Source: Microcaldota archaeon (lineage in GTDB: Archaea > Micrarchaeota > Micrarchaeia > Micrarchaeales > CABMGC01). From it: a stretch of 49,138 nt of DNA. Under the pieces are notes generated by a model, which was given only the letters and a program-made list of their open reading frames with translations, was not told the DNA's origin and made no database searches. The translations under genes were made by a program, and so were the position numbers. Positions 9,547 through 19,245 of this stretch are shown here, piece by piece. The stretch covers positions 1-49,138 of the forward strand of contig JAGWHJ010000008.1 of the NCBI GenBank assembly GCA_028866835.1, written 5' to 3'. Position 1 is the stretch's first letter; every line of letters begins with the position of its first letter.

Positions 9547-10971
9547 ATGGCAAAGGAGATGGATAATAAAAGGAAATGGCTTGCATTCTTCATACTGTGC
9601 CTGGGCACACTCATGATCGTGCTCGACACGACGATAGTCAATGTCGCGCTTCCCTCGATCAGAAACGATCTTGGCTTCACGGAGAGCTCCCTCGCATGGG
9701 TGGTCAATGCCTACCTCTTGACTTTTGGAGGATTCCTGCTTCTCAGCGGTCGTCTTGGAGACATCTTTGGCAGGAGGAAGCTCTTCATGAGCGGCATAGC
9801 GCTGTTTACGCTGGCTTCGCTCTGCTGCGCGCTCTCAAACACGCAGGACCTGCTTATCGCGGCCAGGGCGGTGCAGGGCTTTGGAGGCGCGATAGTGTCC
9901 GCTGTGGGACTTTCGCTGATAATGAGCATCTTCACGCAGCCAGGTGAAAGGGTCAGGGCAATGGGCGTTTACGGATTCATCGCTGCTGGAGGCGGAAGCA
10001 TAGGCGTCCTTCTAGGGGGCTTCCTTACAGCGGCACTCAACTGGCACTGGATCTTCCTGGTCAACCTGCCGATAGGCATAATGGTATTCATCCTGTGCCT
10101 CATGCTTCTGCCAGAGAGCCGTGTTTCGGCAGAGGCAAAGCACCTTGACGTTCAGGGCGCAATCGCCATCACCGGCTCGCTGATGATCGCCGTCTATGCA
10201 ATAGTTAACGGAAACCAGATAGGCTGGACCTCGCTGCAGACTGCCGGATTATTGGCGCTGTCGGTTGCATTGCTGGCGCTCTTCATAAGGATAGAATCCA
10301 AGGCGCACGCACCGCTGGTGCCGCTTCGCCTGTTCAGGCTCAGGAACCTCGCAACTGCAAACGCCATAGGTGTCCTATGGGCGGCATCGCTGTTCGCATG
10401 GTTCTTCATATCGGCGCTCTACATGCAGCTCGTTCTCGGCTATAGCGCCCTCCAGATTGGGCTCTCCTTCCTTCCCGCAAACATCATCATGGCGATATTC
10501 TCCATAAGCATCTCCGCGAAGCTCGTCATGCGCTTTGGCATAAGGACGCCGCTCGTTGCAGGGCTTGTGCTTGCTGCGATAGGGCTCGCCCTGTTCTCAA
10601 GGGCTCCTGTAAACGGGAACTTCGTAACGGACATACTTCCTAGCATGATTCTCATAGGGATTGGCGCGGGAATGGCATTCAATCCGGTGCTGCTAGCTGC
10701 AATGAGCGATGTGGTGCAGTCCGAATCTGGCCTTGCCTCGGGAGTTGTCAATACCTCCTTCATGATGGGAGGGGCCTTGGGCTTATCCGTGCTGGCCAGC
10801 ATCGCCGTGGCTCAGACTAACAGCCTTCTCGCCGTAGGCGCTGCGCAGATAGTAGCCCTTAACGGCGGGTATCATTTTGCATTCATCGCAGGCGCGATCT
10901 TCTCAGCTATAGCCGCAGCCCTTGGCGCGAAGTACCTTGGCACCTCGATGGAGACGCCGCACAGGGTCTGA
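9547..10971 (+). CDS. MFS multidrug transporter, DHA2/EmrB-QacA-like
   Basis: LGTLMIVLDTTIVNVALPSIRNDLGF, GRLGDIFGRRKLF and about 14 TM segments. The ATG at 9547 (MAKEMDNKRK) is preferred over the upstream start. Confidence 0.92.
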   Translation: MAKEMDNKRKWLAFFILCLGTLMIVLDTTIVNVALPSIRNDLGFTESSLAWVVNAYLLTFGGFLLLSGRLGDIFGRRKLFMSGIALFTLASLCCALSNTQDLLIAARAVQGFGGAIVSAVGLSLIMSIFTQPGERVRAMGVYGFIAAGGGSIGVLLGGFLTAALNWHWIFLVNLPIGIMVFILCLMLLPESRVSAEAKHLDVQGAIAITGSLMIAVYAIVNGNQIGWTSLQTAGLLALSVALLALFIRIESKAHAPLVPLRLFRLRNLATANAIGVLWAASLFAWFFISALYMQLVLGYSALQIGLSFLPANIIMAIFSISISAKLVMRFGIRTPLVAGLVLAAIGLALFSRAPVNGNFVTDILPSMILIGIGAGMAFNPVLLAAMSDVVQSESGLASGVVNTSFMMGGALGLSVLASIAVAQTNSLLAVGAAQIVALNGGYHFAFIAGAIFSAIAAALGAKYLGTSMETPHRV

Positions 10972-10992
10972 CTATCTTCCATAGGTTGTCAA

Positions 10993-11856
10993 TTGGATTT
11001 CATAATAGGGCTGCTATTGGGAATAGTGGCGTTGGCCGCATTCGGATTCCAGGATTTTGTCATCGCCAAGAGCTCCAGGGTAATGGGCGTTTTCAGGACA
11101 TCTTTATGGTTCCAGCTGGTAACAATGGCAACGCTTCTCGGCCTCTCGCTGTTTTTGTTCCACTACCAGCCCGTAGGACTTCTAACTCTTGCAGTGGTAA
11201 TGCTCGCATCCTTCCTGTTCATGATAGTCATGCTTGTCTTCACCAAGGGCCTCGAGATAGGAAACGTTTCCATAGTCGCAACGATCGCGAACAGCTGGGG
11301 AGCTGTTACCGCAATACTAGGGGTCGTGTTCCTTGGGAACATGATGACGGGAATGCAGGCGTTTTACATAGCAACAATCATTGCCGGAACCGTTCTTGCT
11401 TCCCTTAACCTTAGGCAGGTATTTAGCGCTGGGGCATCGAAATTGACGACTTCGGGGATAGAGCATGCGATAGCTACCATGATGCTTCTCGGGATCTTCT
11501 TTTTCTTGGTTAGTTACCTGACAACGGTGATAAACTGGTTTTCGGTCTCCCTTTTCATAACCTTTTTCTCGATATTATTTACGCTGGTTTATTGTGTCCT
11601 GACCAAGGTGGAGATAAAGCCGGTAAGAAAAGGGGCGGGCCTTCTCATCGCAGGGGGCGTGATAGGCGCAGTGGCTGGCCTGGCTTATAACCTTGGGGTC
11701 ACATATAACTATGCATCGATAGTGGCACCGGTGGCCGCAGCGTCTCCCATTGTAACTGTAGTGCTGGCGCTTATCTTCATGAAGGAGAGGCTGGCGCTTG
11801 ACCAGAAGGTCGGGATAGTGCTCGTCCTGGCAGGGATAGTATTATTGGCCGTTTGA
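10993..11856 (+). CDS. EamA/DMT-type membrane transporter
   Basis: About 10 TM segments in two halves, C-terminal ASPIVTVVLALIFMKERLALDQKVGIVLVLAGIVLL; TTG start. Confidence 0.8.
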   Translation: MDFIIGLLLGIVALAAFGFQDFVIAKSSRVMGVFRTSLWFQLVTMATLLGLSLFLFHYQPVGLLTLAVVMLASFLFMIVMLVFTKGLEIGNVSIVATIANSWGAVTAILGVVFLGNMMTGMQAFYIATIIAGTVLASLNLRQVFSAGASKLTTSGIEHAIATMMLLGIFFFLVSYLTTVINWFSVSLFITFFSILFTLVYCVLTKVEIKPVRKGAGLLIAGGVIGAVAGLAYNLGVTYNYASIVAPVAAASPIVTVVLALIFMKERLALDQKVGIVLVLAGIVLLAV

Positions 11857-11905
11857 TGCCTGATTAATCAAAGAATATAAAAAGAACAACATCAAGAAAT
11901 TAAGC

Positions 11906-13129
11906 ATGGAAAAGACTTTTCAGCAGTCCATCGACGACCTGAAGAGATTCTACAATTTTTCAGACGTGGAATTGAAGATCCTGGAGCAGGTGGACAGGGC
12001 AGCTGAGGAGCTCTCGCTGTCAGAATTCGAGCATCACATAAACCATGAGGTAAATCCAGAGATACCCAAGATCGCGAAGAAGTACAATCTGCTTGGGATA
12101 CCGATAGGCAAGGAGTACGGAGGGTATGGCGCGAACATGCTCATCGCCGTCCTTTGCAATGAAAGGTTCGGGCAGCTGAGCCTCGGTTTTCCCACATTCT
12201 ATGACGTTGACGTCTTCATAGGCGCGCTCAGCCTGCAGCGATGGGGAACTGAAGCGCAGAAGGAGGGCTACCTGAAACCTGTGGTGCGCGGGGAGAAGGT
12301 GCTTGCCTTCGCATTGACGGAGCCGGACGTGGGCAGCGACCCGCCGGCGATGGCCACTAGCTACGAGAAGCGCGGAGACAAGTTCGTGCTGAACGGCACC
12401 AAGTACCTGATAACCAACGGATCCATAGCGGACAACATAATCGTCTTTGCCAAGTCGAAGGAGAACAAGAGGGACATAACAGCGTTCATCGTGGATACCA
12501 AAAGGAAGGGGTTCAGCGTTGAGATGCACCTGGGCGCAAAGATAGGGCTTTTCACCTCCGACACGGCGATGCTCGGCTTCGCCGACCTTGAAGTCCCTTC
12601 CGCAGATGTGCTTGGAGAGGAGGGCAAGGGCCTTCACGTAGCATACTCCGCCTTGCTGAACGGCAGGCTTGGGATAGCGTCAGGATGCATAGGTGTCATA
12701 GAGGGCAGCCTGAACGCCGCAACGGCAAGATCTGAGGAGCGCGTGCAGCACGGGAAGCTTATTGGGAAGCACCAGCTTATACAGCGCCATATAGCGGAGA
12801 TAAGGGAGAACCTCGAGATGGCGAAGTGGCCGACGTACTTCGCCGCGATGAGGAAGTCCGTGTACGACAAAAATCCCGCTGACCGCGCCTTCATGGACGA
12901 GATGGACCTGCGCACCGCGCTTGCGAAGAAGATAGCCTCGAGGCTCGCGTTCGAATCGGCGGACCGCGCAGTGCAGGTGTTCGGAGGGTTCGGATACTCG
13001 CTTCTTGCGCCGGTCGGCGCGTTGTTCTGCGACAGCAGGGTCACGAGGATATACGAGGGCACGGACGAGATAATGGAGCTCAAGATAGCGTCGAAGCTGC
13101 TGGGCAAGGATTTCGAGGCGTTCACATGA
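11906..13129 (+). CDS. Acyl-CoA dehydrogenase (copy 1)
   Basis: LAFALTEPDVGSDPPAM, VQVFGGFGYS, RVTRIYEGTDEIMELKIASKLLG. TATA-like aatataaaaag lies about 28 nt upstream. Confidence 0.95.
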   Translation: MEKTFQQSIDDLKRFYNFSDVELKILEQVDRAAEELSLSEFEHHINHEVNPEIPKIAKKYNLLGIPIGKEYGGYGANMLIAVLCNERFGQLSLGFPTFYDVDVFIGALSLQRWGTEAQKEGYLKPVVRGEKVLAFALTEPDVGSDPPAMATSYEKRGDKFVLNGTKYLITNGSIADNIIVFAKSKENKRDITAFIVDTKRKGFSVEMHLGAKIGLFTSDTAMLGFADLEVPSADVLGEEGKGLHVAYSALLNGRLGIASGCIGVIEGSLNAATARSEERVQHGKLIGKHQLIQRHIAEIRENLEMAKWPTYFAAMRKSVYDKNPADRAFMDEMDLRTALAKKIASRLAFESADRAVQVFGGFGYSLLAPVGALFCDSRVTRIYEGTDEIMELKIASKLLGKDFEAFT

Positions 13130-13572
13130 GGATAAGCCTTTCCGGCAATGCCGCCATGAATGCGCCTGTTGACAAGACGTTTAAGTTTGCGACAACGATC
13201 AGCCAGGTTGGTGTGTGCATCCCCAATGTCCAGGATTTCAAGCAGCTAGACGGGAAAAACTTCACGATGAACGTGGTAACCGGAGTTGCCTTCATAAAAG
13301 GCACCTTCGCGGTGAAGGGTGCGCTGACAGAGCAGGGCGAAAACCATGTTGCATACAGCGTGGAGTGGAAGGGAGTTGGAAGCACGATAAAGGTAAACCT
13401 GTCGTTCAACATGAGCCCCAAGATCAACGGCTATACCGATGTAGCGTGGACCGCAGACGCTGAGATGAGCGGCCTTATATCAGGCGTAAGCGAATCTGTA
13501 TTGAGGAAGGTGACGGAGGAGAAGATAGAGGAGATCGTGGCTAACGTCAAGGCCAGGCTCGAGAAAAGCTGA
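13126..13572 (+). CDS. CoxG-like/SRPBCC-fold protein
   Basis: SLSGNAAMNAPVDKTFKFATTISQVGVCIPNVQDFKQLDGKNF... resembles the CoxG family. Overlaps the upstream stop by ATGA. Confidence 0.75.
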   Translation: MRISLSGNAAMNAPVDKTFKFATTISQVGVCIPNVQDFKQLDGKNFTMNVVTGVAFIKGTFAVKGALTEQGENHVAYSVEWKGVGSTIKVNLSFNMSPKINGYTDVAWTADAEMSGLISGVSESVLRKVTEEKIEEIVANVKARLEKS

Positions 13573-13578
13573 TGCGCA

Positions 13579-14799
13579 ATGGAGAAACTATTCCAGCAAT
13601 CGATCGAGGACCTTAATTCCGTATGCAAGTTCACCGAAGAGGAACTCATGATACTAGACAATGCGGACAAGGCAACCGAGGAGATGGCGGCTCCGGAGTT
13701 CGAGCATTACCTCAAGCATGAGGTAAACCTTGAGGCTCCGAAGATTGCCCAGAAGCACGGCATACTCGGGATACCGATAAAGAAGGAGTACGGGGGCCTT
13801 GGTTCCAGCCACCTGATCGCGGTGCTTGCCAAGGAGCGGCTTGGGCAGCTCGGCCTGGGCTTCTCGAGCTTCTATAACGTGCAGGTCTTCCTTGGGGCAC
13901 TGAGCATACAGCGCTGGGGGAACGAGGCCCAGAAGCAGAGATACCTGAAGGCCGCGGTCAACAACGAGCTTGTGCTCGCCTTCGCGCTGACGGAACCGGA
14001 GGCGGGGAGCGATCCGGCATCGCTGAAGACCAGCTATGAGAGGCGTGACGGAAAGTTCGTGCTCAATGGCACGAAGTACCTGATAACCAACGGATCGATC
14101 GCGGATTACATAATAGTCTTTGCGAGGTCGAAGGAAAAGCCGACCGAGATAAGCGCCCTGATAGTCGATGCGAAGAGCTACGGCGTCAGCAGGATGCCGC
14201 TTACGGCCAAGATAGGACTCTTCACCTCCGACACGGCTATGATAGAGCTAAAGGACGTCGAAGTGCCTGAGGAGAACCTCCTCGGCGAGCTTGGGAAGGG
14301 GATGCACGTTGCTTATGCTGGGCTGCTCAATGGAAGGATAGGAGTTGCATCAGGATGCATAGGCATAATAGAGGGGTCGCTGAATGCGGTCATCGCAAGG
14401 TCGAAGGAGCGCGTGCAGCACGGGAAGCTTATTGGGAAGCACCAGCTGATACAGAGGCACATAGCCGAGATACGGCAGAACCTTGAGATGGCGAAGTGGC
14501 CGACGTACTTCGCCGCGATGCAAAGGGCCGACTATGAGAAGGACCCGAACAACCGCGCGCTCATGGATGAAGCGGAGCTCAGGACCGCGCTCGCGAAGAA
14601 GATAGCCTCGAGGCTCGCGTTCGAATCGGCGGACCGCGCAGTGCAGGTGTTCGGAGGGTTCGGATACTCGCTTCTCGCGCCGGTTGGCGAACTGTTCTGC
14701 GACAGCAGGGTCACGAGGATATACGAGGGCGCGGATGAGATACTTGAGCTCAAGATAGCCTCAGAGGTACTTGGAAAGGGCTTTGAGGCATACAGCTGA
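13579..14799 (+). CDS. Acyl-CoA dehydrogenase (copy 2)
   Basis: Close paralog of 11906-13129; LAFALTEPEAGSDPASL, VQVFGGFGYS, RIYEGADEILELK. Confidence 0.95.
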   Translation: MEKLFQQSIEDLNSVCKFTEEELMILDNADKATEEMAAPEFEHYLKHEVNLEAPKIAQKHGILGIPIKKEYGGLGSSHLIAVLAKERLGQLGLGFSSFYNVQVFLGALSIQRWGNEAQKQRYLKAAVNNELVLAFALTEPEAGSDPASLKTSYERRDGKFVLNGTKYLITNGSIADYIIVFARSKEKPTEISALIVDAKSYGVSRMPLTAKIGLFTSDTAMIELKDVEVPEENLLGELGKGMHVAYAGLLNGRIGVASGCIGIIEGSLNAVIARSKERVQHGKLIGKHQLIQRHIAEIRQNLEMAKWPTYFAAMQRADYEKDPNNRALMDEAELRTALAKKIASRLAFESADRAVQVFGGFGYSLLAPVGELFCDSRVTRIYEGADEILELKIASEVLGKGFEAYS

Positions 14800-14808
14800 T
14801 GTGCGAAT

Positions 14809-15330
14809 ATGGCAATACGTGAATATCTGGCATTGAAGCCAAAGATAAATCCCACCGCATACATTGAGAAGACCGCGGAGATAATAGGCGACGTGAGGAT
14901 AGGGATGGACAGCAGCGTGTGGAACGGAGCGGTGCTGAGAGGGGACATGCACTTCATAGAGATAGGCAGGAACTCAAGCGTGCAGGACAACGCGGTAATG
15001 CATGGGACAGAGAACAAATACCCTACGATTGTCGGAGACAACGTGTCGATAGGCCATGGCGCGATTGTGCACGGCTGCACGATAGGAGACAACTGCCTCA
15101 TAGGCATGGGCTCCATAATACTTGAAGGCGCTGTCATCGGGGACTGGTGCATCATAGGTGCGGGCGCATTGGTTACCGAAGGCGCAAGGGTACCCAAGGG
15201 CAGCATAGTGCTAGGCGTCCCGGGGAAGGTTGTAAAGAAGGTAACTAAGGCGCACAAGGACAGGATAACGAGGAACTGGCAGAATTACGTCAAGCTGAAG
15301 AATTCCTACATGATGGAATCAGAGCAGTGA
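14809..15330 (+). CDS. Gamma-carbonic anhydrase/PaaY-like hexapeptide-repeat protein
   Basis: Left-handed beta-helix repeats SSVWNGAVLRGDMHFIEIGRNSSVQDNAVMHG and IGHGAIVHGCTIGDNCLIGMGS, with metal-ligand-type His residues. Confidence 0.9.
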   Translation: MAIREYLALKPKINPTAYIEKTAEIIGDVRIGMDSSVWNGAVLRGDMHFIEIGRNSSVQDNAVMHGTENKYPTIVGDNVSIGHGAIVHGCTIGDNCLIGMGSIILEGAVIGDWCIIGAGALVTEGARVPKGSIVLGVPGKVVKKVTKAHKDRITRNWQNYVKLKNSYMMESEQ

Positions 15331-15334
15331 CACG

Positions 15335-16177
15335 TCACGGGTAGTCGTAGAACCCCTTCTTGTTCTTCCTGCCTAGCCTCCCTTCCTTGACCATCCTTAC
15401 AAGGAGGGGCGAGGGCTTGAACTTCTCGTCGTTGCTCTGCTGGTATATGGCGTCCATTATGTCCATGCATACGTCGAGCCCTATGAAATCGGCAAGCTCG
15501 AGAGGGCCCATGGGATGATGGAAGCCCAGTCTGGCTATGGTGTCTATCGCATCCCTGTCCGCGATCCCCTGATCGAACGCGTTTATGGACTCGTTTATGT
15601 ATATCATGAGTATCCTGTTGGATATGAAGCCGGGGGAATCCTTCACCTCCACCGGCGTCTTCGAGAGCGTCTCCACAAACGACTTTGCGTTATTGACCGT
15701 CTCCGCGGAGGTTTTTTCGCCAAGGACGACCTCTATGACCTTCATGACAGGCGCTGGGTTGAAGAAGTGCAGCCCGAGGAACCTCGACGGATCCTTGAGC
15801 GAATTTGAAAGCGTGGAGATTGATATGGAAGAGGTATTTGTTGCTATTATGGCATTTTTGTCGAGGTATTTTTCGGCCTCGGAGATAACCGCTGACTTTA
15901 TCTTCAGCTCCTCGGGGACCGCCTCTATTAAGATGCCTGCGCCTCCGACATCGCTGATCGTGCTCGATGTCTTGACATGCCCGAGGCATGCGGCCTTCTG
16001 CTCTGCGCTCATCCCTCCCTTCGCCATGGCCTTGTCCAGGTTGGCGTTCAGGCGGCCGAGCCCAGCCTTGAGCGAAGCCTCGTGGTCGCTTATAAGCATT
16101 ACATCATAGCCGGCGCTGGCCACTACCTGCGCTATCCCTATCCCCATCGTTCCGGCTCCAATAACAGCAACCTTCAT
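15335..16177 (-). CDS. 3-hydroxyacyl-CoA dehydrogenase
   Basis: VAVIGAGTMGIGIAQVVASAGYDV, LGLHFFNPAPVMKVIEV, DSPGFISNRILM, HHPMGPLELADFIGLD. Confidence 0.95.
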   Translation of the reverse strand: MKVAVIGAGTMGIGIAQVVASAGYDVMLISDHEASLKAGLGRLNANLDKAMAKGGMSAEQKAACLGHVKTSSTISDVGGAGILIEAVPEELKIKSAVISEAEKYLDKNAIIATNTSSISISTLSNSLKDPSRFLGLHFFNPAPVMKVIEVVLGEKTSAETVNNAKSFVETLSKTPVEVKDSPGFISNRILMIYINESINAFDQGIADRDAIDTIARLGFHHPMGPLELADFIGLDVCMDIMDAIYQQSNDEKFKPSPLLVRMVKEGRLGRKNKKGFYDYP

Positions 16178-16181
16178 AACA

Positions 16182-17408
16182 TCACGTTCTACGCACGATT
16201 ATAGATGCAGCGCCTCCGCCGCCGTGGCACAGGGTGGCAAGCCCGATCTCCTTTCCGCGGTCCTTCAGCGCATAGACAAGCGTGGAGAGTATGCATGCCC
16301 CAGATGCCCCAAGGGGATGCCCTATTGCAGTCGCTCCGCCGTTGACGTTCAATCTGCTCTCGTCTATGCCGAGCTCCTTCACTACCGCAAGCGCCTGGAC
16401 GCAGAATGCCTCATTGATCTCGATAAGATCGACGTCGCTTAGCTTGAGATTTGCCTTGGCAAGTGACTTATTCACAGCTGCAACAGGCGCAATTCCGTAC
16501 ATCTCCGGATCGCCTCCCGACGCCGCGAATGACTCTATCTTCGCGAGCGGCTCCAGGCCGTAATCCTTCAGTTTCTTCTCCGATACAAGTATAAGGAACG
16601 ATGCCCCGTCGCTCAGCTGCGATGCGTTCCCCGCTGTTATCATGCCGTCGCTCTTGAAGGCAGGCTTCAGCGCCGAAAGCTTCTCGATGCTCGTGTCCCT
16701 CCTTATCCCTTCATCAGCCTGGAGGATGTAGCCATCGGGCAGCTCCATCGGTATTATCTCGCGCTTGAACTTTCCGCTGTCGGTGGCCTGCGCGGCCCGC
16801 TGGTGGCTCTGCAATGCGAACCGGTCCTCGTCCTCGCGCGTTATGCCGTATTTCCCTCCGAGGGTCTCTGCTATGGTGCCCATGTGAAGATTGCTGTAGC
16901 AGTCCATAAGGCCCTCGCTGAGCATCTCGTCGACAAGCTCGAAGTCCGAAGCCTCGGACTTGCCCTGGTTCAGCTTCTCAAGGAATGCGTCGAGTTTTAT
17001 GTTCCCGAACTTCTGGATCTGCCTTGCCCCGCTTATCGAGAAGGGCGCGTTCGACATGCTCTCTATGCCTCCGGCGATGATGACATCGGAGTTCCCGCAC
17101 GATATCGCCTCTGCTGCAAGCCCTACGGCTTTCAGGCTCGAGGCGCAGACCTTGTTGACCGCATATGCAGGTATCTTGTCGGGCAGGCCTGCGTACCTGA
17201 CGACCTGCTTCGCCACGTTCTGCCCCAGTCCCGCCGATATGACGTTTCCCACTATGACCTCGTCTATCTCGTCGGCATTGACATGCGTCCTGTCCAGCTC
17301 TGCCTTCACGACCTCCGCTCCGAGATGCGTGGCGTCAATACCGGAAAGCGATCCGAGAAACTTTCCTACCGGGCTCCTTGCCGCATCAACGATGTAAACT
17401 TCCGCCAT
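16182..17408 (-). CDS. Acetyl-CoA acetyltransferase / thiolase
   Basis: VNKVCASSLKAVGLA, INEAFCVQALAV, NVNGGATAIGHPLGASGACIL, LCHGGGGAASIIV. ATG at 17408 (MAEVYIVDAARSPVG) preferred. Confidence 0.95.
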   Translation of the reverse strand: MAEVYIVDAARSPVGKFLGSLSGIDATHLGAEVVKAELDRTHVNADEIDEVIVGNVISAGLGQNVAKQVVRYAGLPDKIPAYAVNKVCASSLKAVGLAAEAISCGNSDVIIAGGIESMSNAPFSISGARQIQKFGNIKLDAFLEKLNQGKSEASDFELVDEMLSEGLMDCYSNLHMGTIAETLGGKYGITREDEDRFALQSHQRAAQATDSGKFKREIIPMELPDGYILQADEGIRRDTSIEKLSALKPAFKSDGMITAGNASQLSDGASFLILVSEKKLKDYGLEPLAKIESFAASGGDPEMYGIAPVAAVNKSLAKANLKLSDVDLIEINEAFCVQALAVVKELGIDESRLNVNGGATAIGHPLGASGACILSTLVYALKDRGKEIGLATLCHGGGGAASIIVRRT

Positions 17409-17417
17409 GGTAAACAC

Positions 17418-18191
17418 TCACTTGAACCTGGGCTTGCGATGCTCGAGAAAAGCGCTTATGCCCTCCTTCCTATCGGCATGGCCGAAGCACGCAAGAAACC
17501 CTTTCTTCTCAATCGCATTGTTCAGTCTGGTATTTGCATTAACCGCCCATTTGGCGTTTTTGACAGCGTTGTAGCTGCCCTGATTCATCTTAAGCGCAAT
17601 CGACTTTGCCTCTTTTACGACGGATCCGCTGGCAACGATCCTGTTTACGAGGCCTATTTTCATTGCCGTATCGGCACTTATCGTATCGCCAGCGAGTATC
17701 ATCTCTTTGGCCCTGCCGATCCCGATCAGGGCGGGAAGCCTGTACGTTCCGCCGCCTCCCGGCAGTATCCCGAGCTTTACTTCAGGCTGGCCGAACATCG
17801 AATCAGGCGTAGCGATCCTGATGTCGCAGGCCATTGCGAGCTCGCAGCCTCCGCCAAGGCAGTATCCATTGACGGCTGCGATCACTGGTTTTCCCATGCC
17901 CTCTATCCTGTCGAACACGGAATGCACTTTGTCGACGAAACGTGCGGCATCTCTCTCGGTTTTGAGGCTGCTTAGATAGTTTATGTCAGCGCCGGTGCAG
18001 AACGATTTGTTTCCGGAACCAGTTATGATCACGGCACGGCACGACTTATCCTTGGCAACAGCATCAACAGCGGCGGAGAGGCTTTGGAGCATGTCCCGGT
18101 CTATGGAGTTGAGCTTGTCAGGCCTGTTCAAGGTTATGACGGCCACCGGGCCCTCAGACTTTACAAGAATGTTCCTGTACTTCATGCCCAA
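17418..18191 (-). CDS. Enoyl-CoA hydratase/isomerase
   Basis: SFCTGADINYLSSL, VIAAVNGYCLGGGCELAMACDIRIA, FGQPEVKLGILPGGGGTYRLPALIG. Confidence 0.95.
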   Translation of the reverse strand: MGMKYRNILVKSEGPVAVITLNRPDKLNSIDRDMLQSLSAAVDAVAKDKSCRAVIITGSGNKSFCTGADINYLSSLKTERDAARFVDKVHSVFDRIEGMGKPVIAAVNGYCLGGGCELAMACDIRIATPDSMFGQPEVKLGILPGGGGTYRLPALIGIGRAKEMILAGDTISADTAMKIGLVNRIVASGSVVKEAKSIALKMNQGSYNAVKNAKWAVNANTRLNNAIEKKGFLACFGHADRKEGISAFLEHRKPRFK

Positions 18192-18265
18192 TCACTCAAT
18201 CATCTATATTTAGTTCAGATTATATATCCTTGCATGCAATTCTTATGTAAATCTCTGGTGGGAAT

Positions 18266-18985
18266 TTGACTGCTTACAAAGTCAGGCATGAGCACACTGA
18301 GGACCACGCACATCCCACCTTCCTCTCCGACTTCATCCTTGGAAGCCAGGACGGGCTGGTCAACGTTCTTGGAATATTGCTAGGAGTAGCGGCGGCAACT
18401 TCCGATATACGCATCCTTTTTGTAGCCGGACTTGCCGCACTTGGCGCAGAATCAATCTCGATGGGTGCCGTTGCATATACCTCCACTCTATCTAGAAGAA
18501 GGCTCTACCTGAAGGAAGTCGACCAGGAGATGCGCGAGATGAGGGAGATACCGAAGGTCGAGAGGAAGGAGGTGGAGGACGTTCTCGTGGAATGGGGCTA
18601 CAAGGGCAGCGATCTCAGGAAGATGCTCGGCCTGATCTGCTCCAACCCGAAGGCCTGGCTCGAATTCATGATGGCATTCGAGCTGAAGCTCTCCCCCGTG
18701 CCGGAATCCGCACCGTTGAGGAGCTTCCTTACGGTCTTATTCGCCACAATAGTAGGTTCCGTGATACCTTTGGTGCCGTTCGCGTTCTTCGGCAACAACA
18801 TGCCAGAGGGCATGATCGCATCGGTCATAATCAGCGGCGCAACATTGTTCATGATAGGGTATTACGAGGCAAAGGTCACGAAGGGCTCGATATGGGCGAG
18901 CGGCCTGAGGATGATGGTGATAGGGCTCGTTGCGGGCTTTGCGGGATACCTGATAGGGCATTTCATAGGCGCGACGCCTGTCTGA
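18266..18985 (+). CDS. VIT1/CCC1-family Fe2+/Mn2+ transporter
   Basis: FLSDFILGSQDGLVNVLGILLGVAAATSD, AALGAESISMGAVAYTSTLS; C-terminal TM pairs; TTG start. Confidence 0.88.
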   Translation: MTAYKVRHEHTEDHAHPTFLSDFILGSQDGLVNVLGILLGVAAATSDIRILFVAGLAALGAESISMGAVAYTSTLSRRRLYLKEVDQEMREMREIPKVERKEVEDVLVEWGYKGSDLRKMLGLICSNPKAWLEFMMAFELKLSPVPESAPLRSFLTVLFATIVGSVIPLVPFAFFGNNMPEGMIASVIISGATLFMIGYYEAKVTKGSIWASGLRMMVIGLVAGFAGYLIGHFIGATPV

Positions 18986-18994
18986 GTTGATTCT

Positions 18995-19237
18995 ATGGTC
19001 GATGGAGGCTCAAAGGAAGACGCGATAAAGATAGACGTATCCAACGAGCTGGAGGGCTCGCAGGCGGAGGATTCGTACATAGCAAGGCTTTACGGGAGAA
19101 GGAACAAGGACTGGAGGTTTGAGAGCCAGAGGCAGATCGAGGAGGATGGCAAATCCTATGATATCGTCACGATAGTCCTGAACGATGGGACGAAGCGCGA
19201 GATCTACTTCGATACCTCGGAATATTTCGCTAAATAG
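18995..19237 (+). CDS. Small hypothetical protein between two metal transporters
   Basis: ORF in collinear context; charged, ends DIVTIVLNDGTKREIYFDTSEYFAK; no recognised family. Confidence 0.6.
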   Translation: MVDGGSKEDAIKIDVSNELEGSQAEDSYIARLYGRRNKDWRFESQRQIEEDGKSYDIVTIVLNDGTKREIYFDTSEYFAK

Positions 19238-19245
19238 CTGGTGCC

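Noticed and set aside
16803-17975. 390-aa plus-strand ORF
   Set aside because: Antisense to thiolase and enoyl-CoA hydratase, which both carry full motifs.
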